DNA of 35,855 nucleotides from an uncultured Oscillospiraceae bacterium (GTDB lineage: Bacteria > Bacillota > Clostridia > Oscillospirales > Acutalibacteraceae). Numbering within the stretch: the first letter of the stretch is position 1; each line of letters opens with the position of its first letter. Below are positions 1-8,249 of the stretch, piece by piece. Below the pieces are notes generated by a model that did not search any database, was not told where the DNA came from, and was given only the letters and a program-made list of their open reading frames with translations. The stretch lies in assembly GCA_900541905.1 (NCBI GenBank), contig UQLQ01000019.1, forward strand, positions 1-35,855, in the 5' to 3' direction. The position numbers were made by a program, and so were the translations under genes.

Positions 1-412
1 AACCACCATCATCATAGACGCCTCCAACTACATTTGGGATACCACTGATCGCATTAATATCCAACGGTGTCATTGTTCCTGCGACACGGCAGCAATAATG
101 ACAATGACTGCCGTTTGCATTTCCGGTTGCGCCTTCCAAACCAATAATATCTGTGATTTTTACCGTTTGACCCACAGAAACATAAATTTGGGACATATGT
201 CCATAGTAATAATCCTGATTTCCCACTCGAATACAAACATACAAACCGAAGCCTTGAGAATGATTGGAGGGGTTTTCCCAACCGGCATGAATGACAGTTC
301 CGTTTACTGTACTATGAATATTTTTGTCATCCAGCCCAACCAAGTCCAAGCCGTCATGCTCAGATGTAAATGCTTGGGTTATTTGGAATCTTCCCATATA
401 TGGACTGTTCAT
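1..412 (-). CDS. M23-like peptidase, start of gene (3' end outside window)
   Basis: The reading frame opens at an ATG (410-412) nine bases after AAGGAG and runs off the left edge, leaving 137 residues. The translation shows the two metal-binding signatures of LytM/M23 zinc endopeptidases: HDGLD (H-x3-D) near residue 19, and SHCHY (HxH) near residue 113. Between them are YYYGHMS and VSVGQTVK, typical of the family. M23 enzymes cut peptidoglycan cross-bridges. No signal peptide or membrane segment precedes the domain, which begins within the first 20 residues. The protein may therefore be exported another way, or carry its targeting part in the missing C-terminal end. It is the second M23 domain in the window (the other is at 21398-22537). 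Its G+C content looks higher than that of its neighbours. An in-frame stop upstream supports the chosen start. Confidence 0.75.
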   Translation of the reverse strand, partial: MNSPYMGRFQITQAFTSEHDGLDLVGLDDKNIHSTVNGTVIHAGWENPSNHSQGFGLYVCIRVGNQDYYYGHMSQIYVSVGQTVKITDIIGLEGATGNANGSHCHYCCRVAGTMTPLDINAISGIPNVVGGVYDDGG

Positions 413-662
413 TTCTTCTTTCTCCTTTTCTTTTTGTTTTTATTTTTCATATCTATGTGTTAACCCATAAACATGAAGATTTTATGTGATATCACTGTCT
501 TCAAGAAATAGCAACTGTGCTATCTCTTGTTTTCCACTATATCATGCCAGTTTGAAAAGTAAAGAGAAAATCGAACATTTGTTCTTATTTGTCTAATTTT
601 AATATGATTAGCTTTTTCAAATTATATAAATTGTATTCTTTACATAATTTATATTTTTTATA

Positions 663-736
663 AATCAGTCAAAGACTGATTACAAGGGGGGAGGAAAGCA
701 AAAGATAAAGAGAAATGACACCTTTCCTCCCCCCTT
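663..736 (-). other. two adjacent hairpins, one with 15-bp G-rich arms
   Basis: AAGGGGGGAGGAAAG (684-698) is perfectly repeated in inverse at 722-736 with a 23-nt spacer. Beside it AATCAGTC (663-670) pairs with GACTGATT (674-681) across a 3-nt loop. Both arms match without error in otherwise AT-rich DNA, which argues for selection. Function unknown. Confidence 0.6.
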
Positions 737-931
737 ATTGACATCATTGAATTGCTTGAAAGATGCTGCACATCTTCCAACAATCCAACAATGTCAATTT
801 CACCCCTCTCCTTTCCGTCATTTCTCCCAGATAGAGAGATATTTATTTTTGCAAGAAGGCGCACTTATCCTGCATATACTTCTAAGTTACCTTAGAGTAA
901 ATATTCTTTCTTTTTTTATTGAATATTAGTT

Positions 932-959
932 ATAATATACTAGTTATATGGGGTGTCAA
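932..959 (-). promoter_or_regulatory. predicted promoter reading towards the M23 gene
   Basis: On the minus strand TTGACA (959-954) is followed after 16 bases by TATTAT (937-932). The -35 matches the consensus fully and the -10 at five of six positions. It lies just beyond the stop of the rep-like gene and points at the M23 gene about 500 bp away. Confidence 0.55.
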
Positions 960-992
960 TTTTGTCATAGGCGCCATGTCATTTTTTAGGTA

Positions 993-1688
993 TCAAATTC
1001 GCATAGAAAAGATTTTGCTGAATGAACGCATAATTTTAGAAAAAAATTGATGATTCTGTGCTGCTGAAATATAATCTTTAGCGGATGGTTTAGCCGGATG
1101 CGCTGCTTTGGTTTGTTCTTTTAATAGAAATGTACTGAATCTGCCAAAAGAAGCCTTAAAAGAAATAACACCAACCTTTACCAGTTCTTTAATTGCTCTG
1201 TGTACTGTGCGCCAGCATACTTTTAAATCTTTTGCAATAGAATCAATACAAAGAAAACTTTTTCCGTTTTTATTCACATGATTTTTCAAATAACAGTATA
1301 CTTTCAAAGATGTTCCGTTTATATCTTCCTTTATAATTTCTGTTGAAATAGCATATTTCTTTGAATTTTCTTTTGGCATAGAAAATACCTGAGAAGCTGC
1401 GTTAACAGCAAACTCAGGCTTATCCAGAAGTGTATACAAATTAGCAGTTTGTTCTCCTTTTCTGGTATATTGATATTCTTTTTTCATAAGTCCCTTTTGT
1501 ACCAGCTCTCTTAAAGCACGGTTGACTGTACTTACACTTTTTCCTATCATTTTTGCAATTACTTCTTTCCGAATAAAACAATCTCTGGTTTTATTATTGG
1601 CATGTTTTGCCAGTACATGATAAACCTTAAATGTATTTGCAGACAAATTGGCTTCCATAGCTGCATGACTATAGCAATAAAATGCCAT
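993..1688 (-). CDS. replication-initiator-like protein with two winged-helix domains
   Basis: This 231-residue protein contains two similar helix-turn-helix/winged-helix units. The first spans about residues 12-85 (FIRKEVIAKMIGKSVSTVNR, ALRELVQKGLM). The second spans about 120-190 (SIAKDLKVCWRTVHRAIKEL, VKVGVISF). The layout resembles DnaD/RepA-type or HTH_36-type plasmid initiators and regulators, which bind repeats near an origin. The ATG is preceded by AAAGGAG at good spacing. The gene lies alone between a bidirectional terminator and a structured gene-free region, and two direct repeats lie in its leader, which fits an initiator. It could instead be a transcription regulator of the element; no catalytic motif would decide between these. 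Confidence 0.6.
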   Translation of the reverse strand: MAFYCYSHAAMEANLSANTFKVYHVLAKHANNKTRDCFIRKEVIAKMIGKSVSTVNRALRELVQKGLMKKEYQYTRKGEQTANLYTLLDKPEFAVNAASQVFSMPKENSKKYAISTEIIKEDINGTSLKVYCYLKNHVNKNGKSFLCIDSIAKDLKVCWRTVHRAIKELVKVGVISFKASFGRFSTFLLKEQTKAAHPAKPSAKDYISAAQNHQFFSKIMRSFSKIFSMRI

Positions 1689-1707
1689 AATACTTTACTC
1701 CTTTCTT

Positions 1708-1729
1708 CTTGACAATATTTAAAATAGTG
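1708..1729. repeat. direct repeat copy 1 upstream of the rep-like gene
   Basis: CTTGACAATAT followed by TTAAAATAGTG. The same sequence lacking two T recurs at 1773-1792, 65 bp away. Repeated sites ahead of a double winged-helix protein suggest autoregulation or initiator binding; this is inferred. Confidence 0.55.
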
Positions 1730-1736
1730 TTACAAT
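1709..1736 (+). promoter_or_regulatory. possible plus-strand promoter antisense to the rep leader
   Basis: TTGACA (1709-1714) and TACAAT (1731-1736) are separated by 16 bases on the plus strand, against the direction of all genes. A transcript starting near 1743 would meet the terminator hairpin at 1794-1841, giving an RNA of about 100 nt antisense to the leader of the rep-like gene. The -35 box is also part of the direct repeat, so the match could be incidental. Confidence 0.4.
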
Positions 1737-1772
1737 AAAATCATACTCCTTCATCATTCGCGTGGAGGATGA

Positions 1773-1792
1773 CTTGACAATATAAAATAGTG
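1773..1792. repeat. direct repeat copy 2 upstream of the rep-like gene
   Basis: CTTGACAATATAAAATAGTG, identical to copy 1 at 1708-1729 except for a 2-base deletion. Confidence 0.55.
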
Positions 1793-1793
1793 A

Positions 1794-1847
1794 GAAAAAC
1801 AACCGATAGACACTCCCAACGTTTCTTGTCGGTTGTTTTTCTTTTTA
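1794..1847. terminator. bidirectional intrinsic terminator
   Basis: Perfect 13-bp arms GAAAAACAACCGA (1794-1806) and TCGGTTGTTTTTC (1829-1841). The plus strand continues with a T-rich tract (1836-1847), and the minus strand reads TTGTTTTTCTCAC. It ends the operon after the helicase gene (stop at 1858) and could also end a plus-strand RNA. Confidence 0.75.
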
Positions 1848-1857
1848 CTTCTAAAAT

Positions 1858-4800
1858 TTATAATTCTCTATCTATTCCCATTTCTTGTGGCTGAGTCTGT
1901 GAAATAATTTCAATTTTTTCATATGCATTCACCTCTGATTGATTTTGTTCTGTCTTATTATCGTCTTCTACCAATAGCGCAGTTATTTCATTCAGTCTTT
2001 CCACCTTTTCTTTTAATTCATTTTCTTGTGGAAACGGTTCCTTTACTTTATTCTGCATATCGTCATAATTCTTTTTCTCTGTTTCCAATTTCTTCTCACA
2101 ATCTTCTTTTATCGTATTGATTCCCGATAAAATAGATGGAATCTTATTAATATTACGTGTTGCATTTAACCCTAATTTCATTTTGTATGGAGCATGATTT
2201 TCTATTCTTAGCATCACATCAAAATTTTCTCTAAAAACAGATAATCGGAATCCGCAATATTCACCAATATGTTTGTCCTGGTATTGCGCTTGTTTTAATA
2301 AAGCTTCTCCTGCTTCTTTTACGGTTCTAAAAAATTTACCGCCTAATGAGATACCGAGGAAACTATCAGGATTTTTTTCCAACGCGCTTTTAAAAGGTTC
2401 AAATGCTTCTATATCTTTTTCATAGGCAGCAATCAAGTCTTTATAGATATTCTCTTTGGCAGGAAACTCCATTATAAAATCTTCCATTTTATGCTTTCTG
2501 TTTAAATAACCACTGCGCAGAACATTTAACTTGCTAATATCTGCTTCTAATTCACATCGTTCAATAATTAAGGGATTTCCAGTAGCTAATGCTTTAATTT
2601 CAGCATAATCAAGGGTCATTTCATCAATTTCTTCCATAACTCGCACAGGGGATTTTGATGTAAAAACTTGCGAAATAAAGCGTTGTTTGTTCTCAATAGT
2701 TTGATAAAGGTAACTATCAAAAGTTTCTTCTGTTACATAACGGAAAATAAATACTTCTTCATTGCTATTTCCCTGTCTTACAATCCGACCACGTCTTTGC
2801 TCCAAATCACGAGGACGCCAAGGACAATCCAAATCATGTATTGCAATTAGTTTATCCTGTACATTGGTTCCTGCTCCCATTTTTGATGTTGAACCTATCA
2901 ATACACGTATTTTTCCTGAACGTACCTTTGAAAATAAATCTTTCTTTTGTGTATTATTTTTCGCCTCGTGTATAAATGCAATCTCATTGGACGGAATTCC
3001 TTTTTCTATCAATTTTTCTTTCATTGACATATATACATTTGAAAATTGTTTGGAATCTATTTCATACTCATCAGCAGCATTTTTTATCATATCTATTGTT
3101 TGTTTTTCTGATGGAGTAGATAGATCACAAAAAACCAACTGCGTTAATTTTCTGCTTTCTCCTTTCTTCCATATCTGATAAACGTTCTCCGCACAGACAT
3201 TTACTTTACTTCCTTCAAAATCAGGCAGCAATGGATTGATAATTCTTGGCTCTAGTGCAATTTTACGTCCATCATTGGTAACATTAAGCATATTATCTTC
3301 AAATCTGGAGACAGATTTATCTCTAATTTTCTTTGCTCGTTCTGCCAATTCCCCTACCATTTCTTTTTGTATTTGACTTGGTTTTACAGATACGGTTTCA
3401 TAGTTCGCTTTCGGAACAGGCAAATTCAGCATATCTTCTGTCTGTATATCGGCTACTTGTTTAAAAATACTCATCAGTTCAGGCAGATTATGAAATTTAG
3501 CAAATCTGGCTTTCATTCTCAGACCTTTGCCTTCAGGAGCAAGTTCCATTTTAGAAACGGTTTCTCCAAATAAAGATGCCCACGCATCAAAATGCTGCAA
3601 TTTATACTTTCTCAATGTTTCAAACTGTAAATATCTTTGCATTGTATACAGTTCAACCATTGAATTGCTCACCGGAGTTCCTGTGGCAAAAATAACGCCG
3701 CGATTTCCTGTGATTTCATCTAAATAACGCGTTTTCATAAATAAATCACTGGATTTTTTGGCTTCTGTTTGTGTCACACCCGCTACATCGCTCATTTGTG
3801 TTTTAATATACAAATTCTTGTATAGATCTGCTTCATCAACAAATAAACGGTCTACTCCCAATTCTTCAAAATCTATCACGTTATCTTTTTTCTGTTGGTC
3901 GTTGAGCTGCTCCAGTCTTACCTCCAGTGATTTCTTTACTTTTTCCAATTGCTTTACAGTAAATCTCTCTCCGTTACTGCATTTTATCTCCTCTATACCT
4001 TCAACGATTTCATCTAATTGATTATTTAATTCTCTTTGCTGCCTTTCAACGGAACACGGAATTTTTTCAAATTGTGAGTGACTAATAACAATGCCGTCAT
4101 AATCTCCTGTAGCAATCCGTGAACAAAACTTTTTTCTGTTCTTAGTTTCAAAATCTTTTTCAGTTGTTACAAGAATATTTGCAGATGGATATAGTTTTAA
4201 AAAATCAGTCGCAAAATCTCCCACAATATTATTTGGAACCACAAACATTGGTTTATTGCATAATCCCAAACGTTTACTCTCCATTGCCGCTGCAACCATT
4301 GTAAACGTTTTACCTGCACCAACAACATGTGCTAATAATGTATTTCCGCCATAAATAACACGAGCAACCGCATTCTTTTGATGTTCCCTCAGCTTAATTT
4401 CCGGATTCATTCCATAAAAACGAAGATACTTACCATCATATTCTCGAAATCTGATATTATTAAATCTATCATTGTACTCTCTTTCTAAATCCTGTCTGCG
4501 TTTTGGATCATCCCATATCCAAGTTTCAAAACTTGCTTGTATGGTCTGCTGCATATTTTGCGCAATTTGAGTTTCTTTTTCATTTAAAACCTGTACCTTC
4601 TTTTTATCATCTGTTTCAAAATAGTCATACACCTTGACGATCTTTTGATTCAATGTGTCTTCTATGATTTGATAAGCATTGATTCTGCTGGTACCATAGG
4701 TTTGTGTCGCATTGATAGATTTATCATAGCTTTTTCCGGAAATGTTCCATTGTGCGGTAATTTCAGAATAATGTACCTGTATTTCTCCTTTTAGATAAAA

Positions 4801-7800
4801 AGGAGTATTCAATAATTCAAACATAAACTGTTCTATTAAGTGTGGATCTAACCATGCAGCACCTAATCGCAGACTAATTTCAGAAGCCGGTATATCTTCC
4901 GGCTGTACCTGCTCTAATGATTGAACATTAATTTGATAATCAGGATTCTCTTTGACTGCTTCTTTTGCAATTTTCAATTTTTCACGAACATTTCCACTTA
5001 AATATTCTTCGGCCGTCTCAAAACCTGCTATTGGATCAGAACCTGCAAGGGGATTTTTAAAAATAACTCCTTTTAAATCCGACTTTATTTGTTCTATACT
5101 CATACGATTCTCAAGTAGTTTGGCCATATATTCTAAATCCACTTGAGCTTTTTCGGCCATAGATATTTGCAGAGCATCAATAGCAGAATCAGCTTTTGTA
5201 ACTTTCGCGTGAGGTATGATGGTCCGAGTGGTAAAGATAGCTGCTTTACTCTTTAATTTCTTATTTTCATCTAAATTTTCCAAAGAACATAGTAAATAAT
5301 AACTGCTGTCTATAGAAAATACTTTTTCGTTTGCTTTATCGTGAATCAAACCGAATTGTTCTATAAAGGTGTCGTACAAGTAATTTAATTTTTGCTGATG
5401 CTGTTGAACGCTTTCATCAGAACCATTATCTAACTGTATTTGTATTAAAGTGCGTACACAATCCCTTATTTCTATCAAACTACAGATACGTTTTTTCTCT
5501 GTTTCAGATACAGTAATCAATTCTGTAGAATTACCTTCATAGAAATATAGATTGTCATTATCTAATATAAAGGAATATGGTCTATGTTGTATGTTTTCCG
5601 GTAACGGCTCTGTGATTAAAATATCTTCTTGAATTTCTTTTGTTTCTTCTGTATCGCTTATATGTATGTATTGTATTGCTTGTTCCAACAATGTTGATAA
5701 ATCGCTATTATCCCGTGGTTTACAAGCACTGTCAATCCCAAATTGTGTAGATTCTTGTACCATATCTCCTAAAATCATTTCAGGATGTTCTGTAAAATAA
5801 CGATTTATCTCAATTCCATTTTCATTTTTATCAACATATAACCACTCAGGAGAAGCGTTTTCAATGTATTCTCGTTTCTGTAAAAAAAGAATATCTGCTG
5901 TTACTTCCGTTCCCGCATTTTGTGTAAAGGTATTATTGGGCAAGCGAATTGCTCCCAACAAATCTGCACGTTGAGCAATATACTGACGCACTTTACTATT
6001 TTGTTTATCCATCGTCCCTTTAGATGTAATAAATGCAATGACGCCTCCCTGACGAACTTTGTCCAGTGTTTTTGCAAAAAAATAATCGTGTATTAAAAAG
6101 TTTTCATTATCATATTGCGGATCTGCTACTTTAAAATCTCCAAAAGGTACATTTCCAACGGCAATATCAAACATATTATTTTTTAGGCTGCTTTTTTCAT
6201 ATCCCTTGACTGAAATATTAAAGCCAGGATAAAGTTTTTGCGCAATACGACCACTGATAGAATCTATTTCAATACCGTAAACTTGGCTTCTTTGCATTTC
6301 ATCCGGAAGTAACCCAAAAAAATTTCCTATACCGCAAGCAGGGTCTAATATTCTTTCTTTATGGATATTCATGTTCAATAAAGCAGTATAAATGCTTTTT
6401 ATCACTACCGGAGGGGTATAAAAAGCTGTTAACGTTGAGGCTCTTGCTGACTTATATTCTTCCTCAGTCAATAGATTCTTTAATACTAAAAATTCGTTTG
6501 CCCATTTTTGATTATTTATATCAAATACTTCTGACAAACCACCCCAACCAACGTATTTTGATAGAATCTTCTGTTCTTCCTGAGCAGCAGCACGTTTTTC
6601 TGATTCCAATTTTTTTAATGTTCTGATAGCTTCTATATTGTTTTGAAATCTACTTTTAGCTCCTCCAAAATTGTAATCTTGTTCTTGTATCATAAAATTA
6701 TGATTAGCAATAGGAGATATATCTTTATTTTTCAAGCTTTGGTCTATATCCTTTTCATATGCAATATTGATTAATGCATTCATTGTTTCATCGGTGCAAT
6801 TCTCTAAATCATGTGTATTACTGCTAAATTCTCTTTCAGCAGGTTCCAGCCATTCGGTGCCTACATCACACAGTTCTTGATATGCTACCATACCCAAATA
6901 ATCAAAAAAATCTTTAGAATTATTATATTTTTCGGCAGCTTCCTTCACATCTTCAAAATAATTATGGTTATAAACATATTGTCCTCCCGCATCACTATCC
7001 GGGTTAAAATAAATCCAATAAAATTGTTCTCTTTCTTTATCTACAAAAAATACATCCTCATACGGAGTATCGGGAGGTAAATATTCTTGTGGATATTCTC
7101 CATCACTTCCTTGAGAATCAAAAAAAGCAGAGGATACATTCTCCTCTGCTTTATCAGTTATTGTATCAATTTCATCGATTATACGTAAATGAGCTCTTTC
7201 CTCACTGTTTCTTCTGCTATTGCCTGATAACTGTTCATCATTTGCACCCATTCCATCTGATTCTGTGCTTTCATTTCCTCTGTAACCTTGTCTTTGGCTG
7301 CCATCTGTGTGATGATTGTCTGAATTTCTCTCTGTGCTTCTGCTTCTACCGATTGTAAGTGTGCTTTCAACTCCCCAAGAATCAATAACTGATTCCTTGT
7401 GTTTGGTTGATGTTCCTTTAAAAATTTCTCTCTCATGTGTCCGTACTTTCCTACTTCCATTATGCTCATCAAGGGAGTCTCTAAGTCCGGTATTTGTACT
7501 TGGTTCCCATCCGGCATTTGTACTGTCAGGTAATTTAGTTTTTCCATAGTCTTTATCCTCTCTTTCTGTATCTATTTCTTTCACTGTATGTTCAATTTCC
7601 ATTAAAACATCTTTTACCAATAAGTTCAAGTAATTTCCAAATAAAAAAAGTTCTTCTTTTGAATCTATAAAATTAGGTCTTTTTATGGATTCTACCGTAA
7701 AACCACAACGTTTTTTTACAATGTATTCTACACATTCTTTTAAGTTATCATGGAATTTTGTATCATCTATATTTTTTCTTTTCATACTCTCAGATGCCAA

Positions 7801-8214
7801 AGCAGAAATAAAATGAACAAGATGATTCTGTGTGATATGAGAATGTTTGTCTTTCAGTTTATTCAATAAAGAGAGAGAATTACTCTCATTCACTCTCCAT
7901 AAATCTAAAGGGCTGTTTCCACCTGTATCTGATATATCATAAACATATTTTACATGGTTATCCGGATACAATATAGCAATCCCGACAGTACCTCTTTTTA
8001 TCCAACGCTGGTAACGAGTTACCCATGTATCATATTGAACACATGCTGTAGCAAAAGGTTTCTGAGCAAATATGTATAACTGACTCTCAAATGAATATTT
8101 ATATAAGTTGGACATTAAATTTAACAATGTTTGGAAAGATTGATGATCTGTTAAAATTTGTGCCACTGCATTTTCTGATAACTTTATAATATTTTGTTTT
8201 TTATTTTCATTCAT
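1858..8214 (-). CDS. giant N6-adenine methylase-like / SNF2-type helicase fusion
   Basis: A 2118-residue protein of the kind carried by many Firmicutes conjugative elements. After an N-terminal domain comes an S/R/N/D-rich, probably disordered linker (about residues 220-345). Then a Rossmann methylase has motif I DPACGIGNFF near 623 and motif IV GNVPFG near 686, in place of the usual NPP[YF]. Next is a superfamily 2 helicase: GAGKT Walker A near 1297, DEAD box VDEAD near 1458, FATGTPVSN, and motif VI QRRGRIVRQ near 1808. The C-terminus is rich in coiled coil. Such proteins are thought to protect or remodel element DNA, but their activity is not established. The ATG follows AGGAGG by 8 bases. 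The linker is overlapped in another frame by a TnpV-like ORF (7179-7547). Confidence 0.85.
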   Translation of the reverse strand: MNENKKQNIIKLSENAVAQILTDHQSFQTLLNLMSNLYKYSFESQLYIFAQKPFATACVQYDTWVTRYQRWIKRGTVGIAILYPDNHVKYVYDISDTGGNSPLDLWRVNESNSLSLLNKLKDKHSHITQNHLVHFISALASESMKRKNIDDTKFHDNLKECVEYIVKKRCGFTVESIKRPNFIDSKEELFLFGNYLNLLVKDVLMEIEHTVKEIDTEREDKDYGKTKLPDSTNAGWEPSTNTGLRDSLDEHNGSRKVRTHEREIFKGTSTKHKESVIDSWGVESTLTIGRSRSTERNSDNHHTDGSQRQGYRGNESTESDGMGANDEQLSGNSRRNSEERAHLRIIDEIDTITDKAEENVSSAFFDSQGSDGEYPQEYLPPDTPYEDVFFVDKEREQFYWIYFNPDSDAGGQYVYNHNYFEDVKEAAEKYNNSKDFFDYLGMVAYQELCDVGTEWLEPAEREFSSNTHDLENCTDETMNALINIAYEKDIDQSLKNKDISPIANHNFMIQEQDYNFGGAKSRFQNNIEAIRTLKKLESEKRAAAQEEQKILSKYVGWGGLSEVFDINNQKWANEFLVLKNLLTEEEYKSARASTLTAFYTPPVVIKSIYTALLNMNIHKERILDPACGIGNFFGLLPDEMQRSQVYGIEIDSISGRIAQKLYPGFNISVKGYEKSSLKNNMFDIAVGNVPFGDFKVADPQYDNENFLIHDYFFAKTLDKVRQGGVIAFITSKGTMDKQNSKVRQYIAQRADLLGAIRLPNNTFTQNAGTEVTADILFLQKREYIENASPEWLYVDKNENGIEINRYFTEHPEMILGDMVQESTQFGIDSACKPRDNSDLSTLLEQAIQYIHISDTEETKEIQEDILITEPLPENIQHRPYSFILDNDNLYFYEGNSTELITVSETEKKRICSLIEIRDCVRTLIQIQLDNGSDESVQQHQQKLNYLYDTFIEQFGLIHDKANEKVFSIDSSYYLLCSLENLDENKKLKSKAAIFTTRTIIPHAKVTKADSAIDALQISMAEKAQVDLEYMAKLLENRMSIEQIKSDLKGVIFKNPLAGSDPIAGFETAEEYLSGNVREKLKIAKEAVKENPDYQINVQSLEQVQPEDIPASEISLRLGAAWLDPHLIEQFMFELLNTPFYLKGEIQVHYSEITAQWNISGKSYDKSINATQTYGTSRINAYQIIEDTLNQKIVKVYDYFETDDKKKVQVLNEKETQIAQNMQQTIQASFETWIWDDPKRRQDLEREYNDRFNNIRFREYDGKYLRFYGMNPEIKLREHQKNAVARVIYGGNTLLAHVVGAGKTFTMVAAAMESKRLGLCNKPMFVVPNNIVGDFATDFLKLYPSANILVTTEKDFETKNRKKFCSRIATGDYDGIVISHSQFEKIPCSVERQQRELNNQLDEIVEGIEEIKCSNGERFTVKQLEKVKKSLEVRLEQLNDQQKKDNVIDFEELGVDRLFVDEADLYKNLYIKTQMSDVAGVTQTEAKKSSDLFMKTRYLDEITGNRGVIFATGTPVSNSMVELYTMQRYLQFETLRKYKLQHFDAWASLFGETVSKMELAPEGKGLRMKARFAKFHNLPELMSIFKQVADIQTEDMLNLPVPKANYETVSVKPSQIQKEMVGELAERAKKIRDKSVSRFEDNMLNVTNDGRKIALEPRIINPLLPDFEGSKVNVCAENVYQIWKKGESRKLTQLVFCDLSTPSEKQTIDMIKNAADEYEIDSKQFSNVYMSMKEKLIEKGIPSNEIAFIHEAKNNTQKKDLFSKVRSGKIRVLIGSTSKMGAGTNVQDKLIAIHDLDCPWRPRDLEQRRGRIVRQGNSNEEVFIFRYVTEETFDSYLYQTIENKQRFISQVFTSKSPVRVMEEIDEMTLDYAEIKALATGNPLIIERCELEADISKLNVLRSGYLNRKHKMEDFIMEFPAKENIYKDLIAAYEKDIEAFEPFKSALEKNPDSFLGISLGGKFFRTVKEAGEALLKQAQYQDKHIGEYCGFRLSVFRENFDVMLRIENHAPYKMKLGLNATRNINKIPSILSGINTIKEDCEKKLETEKKNYDDMQNKVKEPFPQENELKEKVERLNEITALLVEDDNKTEQNQSEVNAYEKIEIISQTQPQEMGIDREL
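7179..7547 (-). CDS. tnpV: TnpV-like ORF nested in another frame of the helicase gene
   Basis: This 122-codon frame lies wholly inside the methylase-helicase gene, same strand, different frame. Its product looks like a complete TnpV protein, the small accessory protein found in Tn4451-type and many Clostridia mobile elements: VGKYGHMREKFLKEH near residues 32-46, LLILGELKAHL near 54-64, and the strongly typical QMEWVQMMN near 97-105 and ETVRKELIYV at the end. An ATG follows GAGG by 9 bases, so translation is possible. The overlapping frame codes only for the polar linker of the large protein, which suggests that TnpV is the older coding frame and the linker arose by overprinting. Whether TnpV is still made cannot be seen. 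Confidence 0.6.
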   Translation of the reverse strand: MEKLNYLTVQMPDGNQVQIPDLETPLMSIMEVGKYGHMREKFLKEHQPNTRNQLLILGELKAHLQSVEAEAQREIQTIITQMAAKDKVTEEMKAQNQMEWVQMMNSYQAIAEETVRKELIYV

Positions 8215-8249
8215 ATTTATTTCCTCCTAATCGTTATCTAAAATATAAA

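Larger units (their letters stand above)
413..992 (-). other. 580-bp gene-free region: promoter plus long structured leader of the M23 gene
   Basis: No credible gene is seen here; the short ORFs on both strands lack family features. A minus-strand promoter lies at 932-959. Between it and the M23 start is a leader of about 500 nt with several inverted repeats: 881-886/891-896, 737-744/791-798 enclosing 760-765/771-776, the GC-rich 15-bp pair 684-698/722-736, and 663-670/674-681. No run of U follows the stems in either direction, so they are not ordinary terminators. The stretch could be a regulatory leader, a non-coding RNA or part of a replication origin next to the rep gene. Confidence 0.45.

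Noticed and set aside
409..450. Basic 12-residue ORF (MKNKNKKKRRKK) whose stop overlaps the M23 start
   Set aside because: It lacks a ribosome binding site and merely reflects the A/G-rich stretch before the gene.
98..463. 121-codon plus-strand ORF
   Set aside because: It is the antisense shadow of the M23 gene; its translation shows no family features, whereas the minus frame has all M23 motifs.
1719..1757. 12-residue leader peptide (MMKEYDFIVTLF) before the rep-like gene
   Set aside because: No ribosome binding site precedes it, and a short ORF of this size is expected by chance.
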